Counted from the stretch's first letter, positions 41,564 through 50,753 are shown. The stretch: DNA of 64,000 nt from Lachnospiraceae bacterium NSJ-143 (GCA_022867625.1 JALIFM010000003.1:186001-250000); one strand, 5' to 3'. Numbers and translations are program-made. The notes: a model not told the origin generated them from the sequence alone.

Positions 41564-42436
41564 TTACAGGTGTCTTTGGCAGGCAGCAATCTTTCGGCCT
41601 GTGTCGGTAACAGCAAGCCCCGCCTTGCTGGTTTCTTTTATTGAGGAAGGCATTAAAGAGCCAATCTCTCCCATGGCGTCTATAACCTCGTCAGGCGGTA
41701 TAACACTTATTATGCCCGCCATAGACATGTCTGCGGCAATTACAGCGTTTACAGCCCCCGAAGCGTTCCTCTTGACACACGGCACTTCCACAAGCCCCGC
41801 CACAGGGTCACAGGCAAGGCCAAGCATGTTTTTAAGCGCCAGTGCGCAGGCATTCATAACCATTTCAGGGCTCTGGCCCATAAGGTATGCCAAAGCCGCC
41901 GCGGCCATTGCCGCCGCCGAGCCTATCTCAGCCTGACAGCCGCCCTGTGCTCCTGATATTGAAGCCCTCTGAGCTATAACCGAGCCTATTCCTGCTGATA
42001 CATACATAGCCTCGCATATTTTCTCATTGCTTATTTCATATCTTTCGGCGTAAGGTATCAAAACCCCCGGCATAACTCCGCAGGAGCCTGCCGTAGGAGA
42101 AGCAACTATACATTTCATGCACGCGTTAGACTCAGCTACCGCTATTGCCGTATACATAACCTTACAGATAAATCCTCCAGAAAGCGTGTCAGACTCACCT
42201 GAGTATACTTTGAGCTTTTCGCTGTCTCCCCCTACAAGGCCGCTTGCTGATTTGAGGCTTCCCTCATGCTTCTGGTATGAGCTTTTCATGGCCGTCCACA
42301 TTTTAAGCATTTCCCTTATTGAGCTTTCCCTTGTGACACCCCTTTCGGATATATCGTCACTGAGCACAGCCTCAAAAATATTTCCGTCCGTATACCTTGA
42401 TTTGTCAATAATATCCTGCAAACTTTTAAAGCCCAT
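41564..42436 (-). CDS. sdaAA: L-serine ammonia-lyase, iron-sulfur-dependent, alpha subunit
   Basis: A 290-residue subunit that with SdaAB converts L-serine to pyruvate and ammonia. It has VASPTAGSCGVMPG near residue 130 with a cluster cysteine, GAQGGCQAEIGSAAAMAAAA near 165, and GLACDPVAGLVEVPCVKRN near 215; these conserved cysteines hold the oxygen-sensitive [4Fe-4S] cluster used in dehydration. Length is typical for the two-subunit clostridial type. It starts 5 bp after the sdaAB stop. Serine dehydration feeds pyruvate fermentation. Confidence 0.96.
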   Translation of the reverse strand: MGFKSLQDIIDKSRYTDGNIFEAVLSDDISERGVTRESSIREMLKMWTAMKSSYQKHEGSLKSASGLVGGDSEKLKVYSGESDTLSGGFICKVMYTAIAVAESNACMKCIVASPTAGSCGVMPGVLIPYAERYEISNEKICEAMYVSAGIGSVIAQRASISGAQGGCQAEIGSAAAMAAAALAYLMGQSPEMVMNACALALKNMLGLACDPVAGLVEVPCVKRNASGAVNAVIAADMSMAGIISVIPPDEVIDAMGEIGSLMPSSIKETSKAGLAVTDTGRKIAACQRHL

Positions 42437-42441
42437 ATATT

Positions 42442-43116
42442 TTACTCCCTGCTGTTTTTATAAATATCGACATATGTCACTTCCCTGATATCAACAAAGC
42501 CCTTTAGACCTTCTATTATCCGTTTTTCAACCGGCTTGTCTATCTCCATTACCATTATGGCGTTTCCTCCGCGCTTCATTCTGCAAAGGTTTATGGTGGC
42601 TATATTCACCTCGTTAAATGCAAGGAATGACGCAACCTTGGCCGCAAAGCCCGGCCTGTCTGTGCTTTCCACAATAAGAGTCGGGTATTCCCCCGAAAAT
42701 CGCATTTCAACACCGTTTACCACATCTACGCTTATCCTTCCGCCGCCTACCGATGAAGCCTGTACCTGCGCTGTCTTTCCGGTTTTACCCTTAAGGGTTA
42801 TAAGGGCGGTGTTCGGGTGAGCAAAGTTAAGGTTTACTGTTGAAAACCTGTACTTAAGCCCCTGGCTGTCAGCCACACTGTAGCTTTCAGAAATCCTCTC
42901 ATCGTCTGTGGACATTCCAAGTATCCCGCCCAAAAGGGCTTTGTCTGTGCCGTGGCCTATGCCAGTGTCGGCAAACGAGCCGTGAAGGCATATTTCGGCC
43001 TCCGCCACATCGTCGTCAAGTATCTGCCTTGCGGCAAAGCCAATCCTTACAGCGCCCGCAGTGTGCGAGCTTGACGGGCCTACCATAACCGGTCCCAGTA
43101 TATCAAAAATGTTCAT
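42442..43116 (-). CDS. sdaAB: L-serine ammonia-lyase, iron-sulfur-dependent, beta subunit
   Basis: A 224-residue subunit. The N-terminal domain begins FDILGPVMVGPSSSHTAGAVRIG, the diagnostic serine dehydratase beta motif, and has GSFADTGIGHGTDKALLGGI near residue 50. The last 75 residues form an ACT domain (PTLIVESTDRPGFAAKVASFL) that usually senses amino acids such as serine. The ATG at 43116 has GAGGTG upstream. First gene of the sdaAB-sdaAA pair. Confidence 0.96.
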   Translation of the reverse strand: MNIFDILGPVMVGPSSSHTAGAVRIGFAARQILDDDVAEAEICLHGSFADTGIGHGTDKALLGGILGMSTDDERISESYSVADSQGLKYRFSTVNLNFAHPNTALITLKGKTGKTAQVQASSVGGGRISVDVVNGVEMRFSGEYPTLIVESTDRPGFAAKVASFLAFNEVNIATINLCRMKRGGNAIMVMEIDKPVEKRIIEGLKGFVDIREVTYVDIYKNSRE

Positions 43117-43210
43117 TGAGCACCTCATAAAGCCTTAAAAGGCCTGTTATAAACTTCTGTAGAATATTTTTAACTGTTTACTCTTACTGCAATCATTTAA
43201 AGACAGAAAA

Positions 43211-44248
43211 TTATTTGAGCGGCTCTATTTTGCCCGTGCTCACAATATTCATATAGTCCTTATAGTTCTCCTCAAGGAGCTTAGGCGTATCCAGCCCATA
43301 AGGACATTTTGCCGAGCAGGCCCCACAGTGAATGCAGTCCTCAATTCTTTTCATCATTTCCCGGTTTTCTGCTGAAAGCAGCCTTTGGGAAGGTGCCCTT
43401 CTTATCATAAGCGACATTCTGGCACAGTCGTCTATTTTTATACCGGCCGGGCAGGAGCTCATGCAGTAGCCGCAGCCACGACAGAAATTGCCCGAAAGCT
43501 CCTTCTTGTCCTTTTCTATAAGCTCCTTCAAATCATCGGTAAGTGTCACATTCTCATGTGAATACTTTAAAAATTCGTCAAGCTCGCTTTCTCTCTGTAT
43601 GCCCCATATAGGTACAAGTCCGTTGTACTGGTCAAGAAATGCGTAGGCCGCCTTTGCGCTGGATACAAGCCCTCCTGACATGGCCTTCATGCAGATAAAG
43701 CCCATATCAGCCTTAACGCATCTTTCATAGACATCAATATCGTCTGCTGAGGCAAGGTAATTAAACGGATATTGCAATGTTTCATAAAAACCGCTTTCTA
43801 TTGCCTCTCTGGCAACTGACATTCTGTGGGTTGTGATGCCTATATGCCTTATTTTTCCGGCTTTCTTAAATTTTTCAAGCGCTTCGCAAAGGCCTGTGCC
43901 ATCACCCGGCCTATAGCATATTCTGGCATCGTGAAGCTGATATATGTCGATATGGTCTGTTTTAAGCATTTTAAGCGAAGTGTCAAGCTCCCTTTCCAAG
44001 TCCTCCGGAGTTTTTGCCATTGATTTGGAGGCTATCACAATGCTGTCTCTTACATGCGACAGCGACCTGCCCAATTTTTCTTCACTGTCACTGTAAAACC
44101 TTGCTGTGTCATAAAAATCAATTCCGCCCTCAAACGCTTTTTTGAGTATTTTGTCCGCCTCATCAAAATCCACCCTTTGTATAGGCAGGGCGCCAAAGCC
44201 TGTTTTGTTAACATTAAGTCCGGTTTTTCCTAAAATCGCCTTTTTCAA
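43211..44248 (-). CDS. aldo/keto reductase with C-terminal [4Fe-4S] ferredoxin domain
   Basis: A 345-residue oxidoreductase. The N-terminal TIM-barrel (about 1-260) has GIDFYDTARFYSDSEEKLG with the catalytic Asp and Tyr, IASKS with the Lys and YQLHD with the His. The C-terminal part adds CRGCGYCMSSCP and CIHCGACSAKCP, two [4Fe-4S] motifs, typical of anaerobe-specific AKRs. I take the TTG at 44248 as start because AAAGGGTGG is 6 nt upstream and the protein then begins KKAILGKTGLNVN as homologues do. It is a separate unit from sdaAB. Substrate unknown. Confidence 0.9.
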   Translation of the reverse strand: MKKAILGKTGLNVNKTGFGALPIQRVDFDEADKILKKAFEGGIDFYDTARFYSDSEEKLGRSLSHVRDSIVIASKSMAKTPEDLERELDTSLKMLKTDHIDIYQLHDARICYRPGDGTGLCEALEKFKKAGKIRHIGITTHRMSVAREAIESGFYETLQYPFNYLASADDIDVYERCVKADMGFICMKAMSGGLVSSAKAAYAFLDQYNGLVPIWGIQRESELDEFLKYSHENVTLTDDLKELIEKDKKELSGNFCRGCGYCMSSCPAGIKIDDCARMSLMIRRAPSQRLLSAENREMMKRIEDCIHCGACSAKCPYGLDTPKLLEENYKDYMNIVSTGKIEPLK

Positions 44249-44401
44249 ATTTATCCACCCTTTCAAAACCAAAATCCGTTCTAACTATAACTGTAATTTA
44301 ATTATAAACTATGCGGCTCCCATTATCAAACATTTATTGTCCGTATACGGCATACAATTTTAATAACCGACTCTTTTTCTGTTTTAAGTACAAATATAAA
44401 T

Positions 44402-44441
44402 AAATGGGGCGGAAAGGCAATGGCTCCTTTCCGCCCCATTT
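44402..44441 (-). terminator. terminator of the transporter-dehydrogenase-RidA operon
   Basis: Minus strand: AAATGGGGCGGAAAGG (44441-44426) and CCTTTCCGCCCCATTT (44417-44402), a perfect 16-bp stem with an 8-nt loop, followed by ATTTATATTT. It closes the long operon ending with ridA-like. Confidence 0.85.
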
Positions 44442-44496
44442 GAGAGATGCGCTTTAAAGCGCTAAGAAGGGTAAATAGTTTTGATATTTTCTATTT

Positions 44497-44859
44497 TCAA
44501 GGCATAGCCGCTATAACAGTAACCTCAACAGGCCACTTTGCGCTGTAGCCCACACATGTCAGAGCTGTCCTTGCAGGCTCACAGCCGGCAGGCATCCATT
44601 TTTTCCATGCCTCATCAAATTCCGGCTTCTGTGAATAGTCGGCAAAATACAGTGTTGCGGAAAGTATGCGGCTTTTGTCCGTCCCTGCCATCTCAAGATA
44701 GTGGTCAATCCTTCTGAAAACGTTTTCTGCGTGTTCTGTCATTGTTTTGCAGTTTTCCGGCCCGTCTGTGGCAAGACCTGTCAGATATACAACACCGTTA
44801 TGTATAACCACTCTTGAAAGGCAGCCGTTTGATTCCATACGGATAATGTCATTGTTCAT
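44497..44859 (-). CDS. RidA-family (YjgF/UK114) enamine/imine deaminase
   Basis: A 120-residue trimeric-type protein. VVYLTGLATDG near residue 27, ILSATLYFADY near 64 and the active-site region EPARTALTC near 94 with its arginine are all present, followed by WPVEVTVIAA. RidA proteins hydrolyse reactive 2-imino and enamine intermediates released by PLP or flavin amino-acid enzymes. Its position as the last gene of an operon encoding a flavin amino-acid-type dehydrogenase fits that role well. It belongs to a Rid subfamily somewhat different from canonical RidA, so its preferred imine may be special. Confidence 0.88.
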   Translation of the reverse strand: MNNDIIRMESNGCLSRVVIHNGVVYLTGLATDGPENCKTMTEHAENVFRRIDHYLEMAGTDKSRILSATLYFADYSQKPEFDEAWKKWMPAGCEPARTALTCVGYSAKWPVEVTVIAAMP

Positions 44860-44874
44860 AGTTAGTCCTCCTTA

Positions 44875-45990
44875 TTAATACCTTCTCCTGAAAAGCTCCT
44901 CTACATCTTTTTCATCAACATTTATAAAGCTGTTTACAATAAGCCTTTGCTGGTTTATGTAAACGCTTTGGGCAAAAGAGCCGCACTCGTCGGACTTCAT
45001 GCCAAAACTTTCAAGCCTCTTAAGCGGATAGAGCCTGTCAATAAGCCTTTCCATAGCTTCTATCGCCCTTTCCGGCTCAGTGTCCAGTACTCCGGCAATT
45101 AAATCCTTAAGCTTTACAAGCTTTTCTCCGTCCGGGTTCTTTTCCTCATAAAATTTAAGGCACTCGGTAAAAAACAGGTAGGTGCTCTCACCGTGCGGAA
45201 CGTGGTATGCACAGCCAAAAAGCATGGCACAGGCGTGTACCAGCGCAGCCCCCGCATAGCCAAAAGCGATACCTGCAAAGTCGCTTGCTATAAGCAGGCT
45301 TTCCAGCTCGGCTTCAGCTCCATTGTGCCCTTTTTCATCTATATTCATGTAGGACCTGAGTATCATTTTAACAGCCGCCTCGGAAAATATTTCCGTATAG
45401 GCTGTGGCCTTCGGCGAAAGGTAGCTTTCCACAGCATGTATAAGAGCATCAATTGACGTTGACATCATAACGCTGTATGGCAGGTTCTTTATGGCCTCCG
45501 TTATAAGCACAGTTTCATCGGCAAACAGCTCGTCAGCGTTTCTTCCAAGCTTTGTGTTGAGCTTTTCAAAGGCCATAACCGATATATTTGTTACTTCGCT
45601 TCCTGTACCGCAGGTTGTAGGCACAGCAACAAGGCGCTTCAGGCATACCGGCTGAGCCTTATTTACATATATATCCTCAAGTGTCGGCTCGTTTGCAAGC
45701 TTCAAAAGCTTTGCCGTATCAATAACCGCTCCGCCGCCCACCGCTATAATACGGCTGTAGCTTATGCCTGACAGCACACGGCGCATATCCTCAACCATGG
45801 TGTCGCTTGGCTCTCCCGAGCCGAAATCCTCATATCTGAGTATAAAAGGTTTGTTTTCCCCTTTATCAAAGTATCCCACAAACGGCGCTATAGTAACAAC
45901 AACATCGCCCCCGCCTACAGAAAACTCCTTTATAAACTCGTCAAAGGTAGGGCATGTGTATACATCTGTTTTAAAATTAAGCTGTTTCAA
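44875..45990 (-). CDS. iron-containing alcohol dehydrogenase
   Basis: A 371-residue group III Fe-ADH. It has the GGGAVIDTAK NAD-binding motif near residue 100, PTTCGTGSEVTN near 138, and metal ligands in STSIDALIHAVES, AALVHACAML and VPHGESTYLF. Start is a TTG at 45990 with AAGGGGGAAGG directly upstream. It reduces an aldehyde or ketone, or the reverse, with NAD(P)H. It lies between the M20 hydrolase and ridA-like genes; removing an aldehyde released by the upstream flavin dehydrogenase would make sense but is inference. Confidence 0.9.
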   Translation of the reverse strand: MKQLNFKTDVYTCPTFDEFIKEFSVGGGDVVVTIAPFVGYFDKGENKPFILRYEDFGSGEPSDTMVEDMRRVLSGISYSRIIAVGGGAVIDTAKLLKLANEPTLEDIYVNKAQPVCLKRLVAVPTTCGTGSEVTNISVMAFEKLNTKLGRNADELFADETVLITEAIKNLPYSVMMSTSIDALIHAVESYLSPKATAYTEIFSEAAVKMILRSYMNIDEKGHNGAEAELESLLIASDFAGIAFGYAGAALVHACAMLFGCAYHVPHGESTYLFFTECLKFYEEKNPDGEKLVKLKDLIAGVLDTEPERAIEAMERLIDRLYPLKRLESFGMKSDECGSFAQSVYINQQRLIVNSFINVDEKDVEELFRRRY

Positions 45991-46015
45991 TATCCTTCCC
46001 CCTTTTTAAAGGCTT

Positions 46016-47212
46016 TCAACAGCAGAGACTGATTGCGGTAAGAGCGTAGATTTTCGCCGCCTCAACCAGCTCGTCAATCTCAACCCATTCGTTTGCCTTA
46101 TGTATGCAGTCAAGTGTTCCCGGGCCATACATAAGGGCCGGAACCCCTTTCCTGTGGAAAAGGCAGTTATCACCTGCGGCTATAAAGCCGCCAAGCTCAG
46201 ACGGCTTTCCGTCAACAAGCTCTGAGTTTTTAACAAGCGCCTTGACAAGGTCGCTGTCATCTGGAATAACAACTGCATTTGTACACCTGCTGCAAAAATC
46301 GATAGATGCTTTAAAATTGGAATCCTCCGCCTCAAGCTCTGCGATAATGTCTCTTATTTCTGTTATTACTCCATCATATGTCTGTCCAGGAACAAACCTT
46401 CCGTCTATATTAATAACACACTCGTCCGGCACAACATTTATGGCGTTTCCGCCCCTTATTATGCCTATGCTCAGGCTTCCGTCGCCCAGAAGCTTATCCG
46501 GCGTGTATTTTACGCCCTTTTCATCAAGCCTTGTTATAAACTTTGCGGCGTTTACAACGGCGTTTACACCGAGCGAAGGCTTGCTGCCATGCGCTGTGAC
46601 GCCTTTGACCTTAACCTCCATCCATGCGCAGCCCTTGTAGGCTATAACTATTTTCATTTCTGTCTGCTCAGCGTTTATAAAAAAGTCCGGGTTAATAATA
46701 CCTGAGTTTACAAGGTAGTCCATACCGTAAGGCCCGCCTATCTCCTCGTCAACTGTTGCCACAAACTGAATGTTTCCAACAGGCTCCACGCCGCACTCTT
46801 TTACCGCTTTTAAAGCCATAAAGCACGCCGCAAGGCCGCCCTTCATATCGGCTGAGCCTCTGCCTATGAGTTTTCCGTCCTTTACTGTAGGCACAAATCC
46901 GCCTTCAGTTTCCCATGTATTTTCATCGGCCGCCACAACATCGTAATGTCCTCCCATGGCAAGCGTTCTACCGCCCTTATGACCGTTATATTCCGCTATA
47001 AGGTTACAGCCACCCGGGGAAAGTGCATATTTTTCTGCCTTTATTCCGAATTTTGCAAATTCCTCCGTAAGGTAATCGGCTTCCTTTTCGTACTGTTCGT
47101 TTGAGTCCGGCCTGCCTGATATTGACGGTATGCTAATAAGCCCGGATGCTATTCTGACAAGCTCATCTCTGTTGTCATCTATGTATTTTAATACCTTCTC
47201 CTCATTTGTCAT
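46016..47212 (-). CDS. M20 family metallohydrolase (ArgE/DapE-like)
   Basis: A 398-residue di-metal amidohydrolase. Metal and catalytic motifs are in the usual order: GGHYDVVAAD (His and Asp), GRGSADMKGG (bridging Asp), VDEEIGGPYG (Glu pair), NAEQTE and the final His in LDCIHKANEW. The dimerisation lid domain (about 195-305) contains TAHGSKPSLGVNA. Members deacylate N-acetyl, N-succinyl or N-carbamoyl amino acids or split dipeptides. The ATG at 47212 follows AAAGGGGG; the longer frame is not needed. Its presence in this operon suggests an N-acylated or N-carbamoylated substrate or intermediate. Confidence 0.9.
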   Translation of the reverse strand: MTNEEKVLKYIDDNRDELVRIASGLISIPSISGRPDSNEQYEKEADYLTEEFAKFGIKAEKYALSPGGCNLIAEYNGHKGGRTLAMGGHYDVVAADENTWETEGGFVPTVKDGKLIGRGSADMKGGLAACFMALKAVKECGVEPVGNIQFVATVDEEIGGPYGMDYLVNSGIINPDFFINAEQTEMKIVIAYKGCAWMEVKVKGVTAHGSKPSLGVNAVVNAAKFITRLDEKGVKYTPDKLLGDGSLSIGIIRGGNAINVVPDECVINIDGRFVPGQTYDGVITEIRDIIAELEAEDSNFKASIDFCSRCTNAVVIPDDSDLVKALVKNSELVDGKPSELGGFIAAGDNCLFHRKGVPALMYGPGTLDCIHKANEWVEIDELVEAAKIYALTAISLCC

Positions 47213-47294
47213 ACTGGTCCCCCTTTGACCAAAGCAAGTAAACTGCATAAAACCATTTACAACCCAATGGTTTTCAGCTTTTCATAAGTAAAAT

Positions 47295-48440
47295 TTAATA
47301 GTACTGAGGCTGTTTTTTAGCCATGTCATACCTCTCATAGGCAAGCTTTGATATATCCACATCCGGCGTTTCGTTGTTTGCAAGCTGTGCCAGTGTATAG
47401 CCAGATGCCGGACCCGGGCAGAAGCCGTGCCCTGTACAGCCTATATCAATTATAAGGTCAGGAACTTCCGCTACGTTTCCTATTATAGGTACGCCATCAA
47501 CCGACATATCAGTCCAGCCGCTCCATGTACGGATAATTTTAGCTTCCTTGAGCGCCGGAATATCAACCCCTATAGTATGACAGATATTTGCCGGATTGTA
47601 TGACGATGAAACCGGTGTGGTTATCTCGGCAAAGCACTGTTCCCTTCCAAGGGCATTGCCGAATACAAACGAGCCATGCACTGTCTGCTGTCCGTAAAAT
47701 CCGCTCATTCCGCCTACCATGTTGTCGAACATATGCGGCATAGGCTCTGTCACTATTACCTCTATAAGCCTTTTAAATACCGGCACAAACAGCCCGACGC
47801 TTTTTATTATTTCCTTTCCGCCAAAACCTGCGGCCACAATTATCTTTCCGCCCTCATATGTATTTCCGTTTTGTGTAACAACTGTCCGGGCGCGGCCTTT
47901 GTAAAGCTTAATCTTTTCAACTTTCTCGCCTGTTATAAACCTTGCGCCAAGCTCCCTTGCGCGCTTATAAAAACCAAGCGTAGCTGTAAGCGGGTTTGCC
48001 ACACCGTCGGTAGGCGTCCAGCCGGCACAGGTAACATGGTCAGACACATATGGGTGCTTATCTTTAAGCTCTTTGCCTTCAAGCAGGTACATGTCTATAC
48101 CCATTTTGGCGGCATCTGCTATTCTGTTTTGAATTCCCTTTTTATGTTCCTCATTATAGCCGCAGACAAGGTAGCCGTTCTGCCTGTATTCAGGGTCAAC
48201 CCCTAATTCCTCTTTAAGGTTAGGCCAGATATGCCTTGTGGCATATATAGCCAGAGGCATTTCTCTCGCGTCACGGCCCGAAACTCTTGCGCCGCCGCCG
48301 TTTCTGCTGGAGCCGCCATGGCCTATCATTTCTTCCTCAAGCACTATTACCTTAAGGCCTTTTTTAGCGCAGTAGTACGCTGCCGAGTTTCCGGCTATGC
48401 CGGCGCCTACTATAATTACGTCCGCTGTAGTATTACTCAT
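47295..48440 (-). CDS. FAD-dependent amino-acid oxidoreductase (HcnC / opine oxidase / glycine-oxidase-like)
   Basis: A 381-residue DAO-family flavoenzyme. IIVGAGIAGNSAAYYCAKKG at the N-terminus is the FAD dinucleotide fold, followed by GHGGSSRNGGGAR, and near the C-terminus IDIGCTGHGFCPGPASGYTLAQ is the second FAD motif. This is the catalytic subunit type of HcnC, octopine/nopaline oxidase B subunits, D-proline/L-proline dehydrogenase beta and sarcosine oxidase beta, all oxidising the C-N bond of (N-substituted) amino acids. It overlaps the upstream [2Fe-2S] gene by 8 bp. With the next three genes it should form one complex; substrate unknown. Confidence 0.88.
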   Translation of the reverse strand: MSNTTADVIIVGAGIAGNSAAYYCAKKGLKVIVLEEEMIGHGGSSRNGGGARVSGRDAREMPLAIYATRHIWPNLKEELGVDPEYRQNGYLVCGYNEEHKKGIQNRIADAAKMGIDMYLLEGKELKDKHPYVSDHVTCAGWTPTDGVANPLTATLGFYKRARELGARFITGEKVEKIKLYKGRARTVVTQNGNTYEGGKIIVAAGFGGKEIIKSVGLFVPVFKRLIEVIVTEPMPHMFDNMVGGMSGFYGQQTVHGSFVFGNALGREQCFAEITTPVSSSYNPANICHTIGVDIPALKEAKIIRTWSGWTDMSVDGVPIIGNVAEVPDLIIDIGCTGHGFCPGPASGYTLAQLANNETPDVDISKLAYERYDMAKKQPQYY

Positions 48441-48762
48441 GTGACTCCACCTCGTTTCCGAATACTCCCATTTCCACAGGCCTCATAGGAGGCCTTGCTG
48501 TAAGGTCGTCAAGCTCCGCCGGCGATATATGAAGCTCTTTTGCTATAACGCCCTTTACATGCTTTGAGCAGGTCTGCCCCTGGCAGAGCCCCATTCCGGG
48601 CCTTATAAGCCTCTTAACCTCTGTCATAGTCCACATTCCCAGATGCACTGCTTTTCTTATTTCACCTTTTGTTATCTCCTCACAGCGGCAGATTATAAGG
48701 TCATCGTCCGGCTGTGGAATGAATTCGCCAATATCCGCTGAGCGGTCAAGATATCTGCTCAT
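48433..48762 (-). CDS. BFD-like [2Fe-2S]-binding subunit
   Basis: A 109-residue protein with the bacterioferritin-associated-ferredoxin-like fold: IICRCEEITKGEIRKAV near residue 22 provides C-x-C and GLCQGQTCSKHV near 57 provides C-x4-C, the four ligands. In sarcosine oxidase and HcnB this domain is fused to the FAD/NAD subunit; here it is a separate gene between the two flavoprotein genes, with start overlapping the upstream stop as TAATGA. It likely relays electrons between the two flavoproteins. Confidence 0.9.
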   Translation of the reverse strand: MSRYLDRSADIGEFIPQPDDDLIICRCEEITKGEIRKAVHLGMWTMTEVKRLIRPGMGLCQGQTCSKHVKGVIAKELHISPAELDDLTARPPMRPVEMGVFGNEVESHE

Positions 48763-50348
48763 TATAAAGCCTCCTTTCCCTTATAAAAGCGCGCCTTCAT
48801 CGACATATCCTTAGGAACCTTCATTGTAAGGAGCGCAGTGTGGTCAAAAACAGGGCTTACTTTTATATCCACAACCTCGGCTTCGCACACAGCTTCCCCG
48901 CCTCTTGAAAGGGCCGTTCCCTTATCGCCTATGGAAGGCCTTGGAATAAACTCATAAGGTATTGTCACAGTTGAGTACCCCGGCTCAAAGTCGTCGTTTA
49001 CAAGGAATATGGCCTGGCCCGAACAGTTTGCCACACACATTCCGCAGCCGGTGCAGCGGCTTGCCTTATTCACGTAAGGCAGGCTTGTTATATCTTCGCC
49101 TACGCTGATACAGCCGAATTTGCATGCGTCCTGACAAGGGTTGCAAGGTATGTTCTGTGTGCACTCAATAACCGGATGCACTCCCTTTTCTTTCACAACG
49201 CCCGGGAACCTCTCAATCTCACGGTCCGATACATAGCCCTTTGTCAAAAGAGTCATTGAAAGGTCTATGCCCTCATCGGTTTTTGTTATGTCAGTCCTGC
49301 CCTTATTTTCGTGGCTGAACATGCCCTTTCTCAATTTATTGATAGAGCCCTCAAGCTCGTCATATTCTTTTTCAAACTCCCCGTCTGTTATGTAGCAGTC
49401 CTTTCTGCATGCCGCAAGCGCTGATATGCGTCCGGTAATCATAGCCGAGGAGGCTTCCTCTATGCCCGCAACGTCTCCGGCGGCGTAAAGGCCTTCTATA
49501 GATGTAGCGCCGTATTTATCTGTTTCAGGGACAGCGCCGCCCTTATCCACCATTTTGCAGCCCGCCATTGAACAGAGCTTGCTCATAGGCGTAAGCCCTA
49601 CAGCCATGCAGATTGTGTCAACCTCAATATGCTTTTCAGTTCCAGGTACAGGTTTAAAATGTGAATCCACCTGGGCTATTACCGCGCCTGTCACATGGTC
49701 CTCACCTTCGGCCTTTACAACTGTGTGAGACAGATAAAACGGTACTCCTGTTCTTGCTACCTTCGATGCATGTACGCCATATCCGCCAACTCTCGGAGCA
49801 GCGTCTATAACAGCCGCAACCTCACAGCCGGCCTGAAGCAGCTGGAAGCTTACAACAAGGCCAACGTTTCCGCTGCCTACCATAAGTATCTTTTTTCCCG
49901 GCTGCACGCCGTGGAGGTTCATCATGGTCTGTGCCGCACCTGCGCCTATTACTCCCGGAAGTGTCCAGCCGTCAAAAGGTATGAAATTTTCGTTTGCGCC
50001 TGTAGCTATAATAATATTGTCCGCCGAGTAATTGATAAGGCATTCGTTTTCTATAACTCCAAGCCTTTTCATAGGGAAATAAATTCCTGCCACTACAGAG
50101 TTTAAGTGTACGTCAACACCAAGAGCTTCGGCCTCAGCCAATAAATCCTCGCCTATCTTAAAGCCTCTTATTTTTGCCTTGTGTTCCTTTGAACCGAAAA
50201 ATTTATGTATCTGCTTAAAAAGCTGGCCGCCGGGACGTGAGTTCTCGTCAAAAACCGCCACCTTTTCCATACCATGCTTTTTAGCCTCTATAGCCGCGCT
50301 CAGTCCGGCAGGCCCGGCTCCAATTACAGCAAGATTATATCTTTTCAT
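48762..50348 (-). CDS. pyridine-nucleotide-disulfide-type flavoprotein with [4Fe-4S] clusters (HcnB / sarcosine-oxidase-alpha-like)
   Basis: A 528-residue electron-transfer flavoprotein. It has two dinucleotide folds, LAVIGAGPAGLSAAIEAKKHG at the start (FAD) and ILMVGSGNVGLVVSFQLLQAG near 155 (NAD-type), and YAAGDVAGIEEAS near 305 as the late FAD motif. Unlike HcnB it carries a ferredoxin insert near 400-450 with CNPCQDACKFGC and CTGCGMCVANC, suiting ferredoxin-linked electron flow in an anaerobe. Start overlaps the previous gene's stop by 4 bp. It should accept electrons from the amino-acid-oxidising subunit and pass them to a low-potential carrier. Confidence 0.9.
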   Translation of the reverse strand: MKRYNLAVIGAGPAGLSAAIEAKKHGMEKVAVFDENSRPGGQLFKQIHKFFGSKEHKAKIRGFKIGEDLLAEAEALGVDVHLNSVVAGIYFPMKRLGVIENECLINYSADNIIIATGANENFIPFDGWTLPGVIGAGAAQTMMNLHGVQPGKKILMVGSGNVGLVVSFQLLQAGCEVAAVIDAAPRVGGYGVHASKVARTGVPFYLSHTVVKAEGEDHVTGAVIAQVDSHFKPVPGTEKHIEVDTICMAVGLTPMSKLCSMAGCKMVDKGGAVPETDKYGATSIEGLYAAGDVAGIEEASSAMITGRISALAACRKDCYITDGEFEKEYDELEGSINKLRKGMFSHENKGRTDITKTDEGIDLSMTLLTKGYVSDREIERFPGVVKEKGVHPVIECTQNIPCNPCQDACKFGCISVGEDITSLPYVNKASRCTGCGMCVANCSGQAIFLVNDDFEPGYSTVTIPYEFIPRPSIGDKGTALSRGGEAVCEAEVVDIKVSPVFDHTALLTMKVPKDMSMKARFYKGKEAL

Positions 50349-50665
50349 GCCTCATCCGCCTCCTTAGCCTTAACACCGTACTGTGTCTGAACATTCATGC
50401 CTTCCTCAAGAGCCGTAACACAGGTCCTTGTGTTCGGCTTACCGTTTACAACCATTACACAGTCTGTACAGCGGCCAATGGCGCAGAATATCCCTCTTGG
50501 CCTGTCTAGCTTTGATGTGTGGCGGTGCACCATTACTCCTGCCGCCTTAAGGGCCGCCGCTATCGGTTCACCCTCGTATCCTTCCATTTCATTCCCATCG
50601 AATGTGAATTTAACAAGCCTTCCTTTTTTAATTTCACCAATAATAGGGTGCTCCTTAATTCTCAT
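50345..50665 (-). CDS. (2Fe-2S)-binding subunit (HcnA-like)
   Basis: A 106-residue protein equivalent to HcnA or the N-terminal domain of sarcosine oxidase alpha. The plant-type ferredoxin ligands appear as FCAIGRCTDCVMVVNGKPNTRTC (C-x4-C-x2-C-x11-C), near residues 59-81. The preferred start is ATG 50665, preceded by AGAGAGG; the longer frame begins within that region. First of four overlapping genes of the dehydrogenase complex, 88 bp after the transporter gene. Confidence 0.88.
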   Translation of the reverse strand: MRIKEHPIIGEIKKGRLVKFTFDGNEMEGYEGEPIAAALKAAGVMVHRHTSKLDRPRGIFCAIGRCTDCVMVVNGKPNTRTCVTALEEGMNVQTQYGVKAKEADEA

Positions 50666-50722
50666 TATCCTCTCTCCAATCACTGACGGTCGTTTGGGGC
50701 CGTGATTTTATATTTATATTTT

Positions 50723-50742
50723 CGGCGGCGAAAACGCCGCCG
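50723..50742. other. GC-rich hairpin between the transporter and dehydrogenase genes
   Basis: CGGCGGCG-AAAA-CGCCGCCG, a perfect 8-bp stem. A T-run (TTTTT) follows it only on the plus strand, where no gene ends. On the minus strand, the coding direction, it lacks a U-tail and so should not terminate; it may protect or process the operon mRNA and set the transporter-to-enzyme ratio. Confidence 0.7.
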
Positions 50743-50753
50743 TTTTTATGTAA

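Noticed and set aside
47295-50665. Hydrogen cyanide synthase HcnABC
   Set aside because: Subunits are similar, but the separate BFD gene, ferredoxin insert and catabolic neighbours fit an amino-acid or opine dehydrogenase better.
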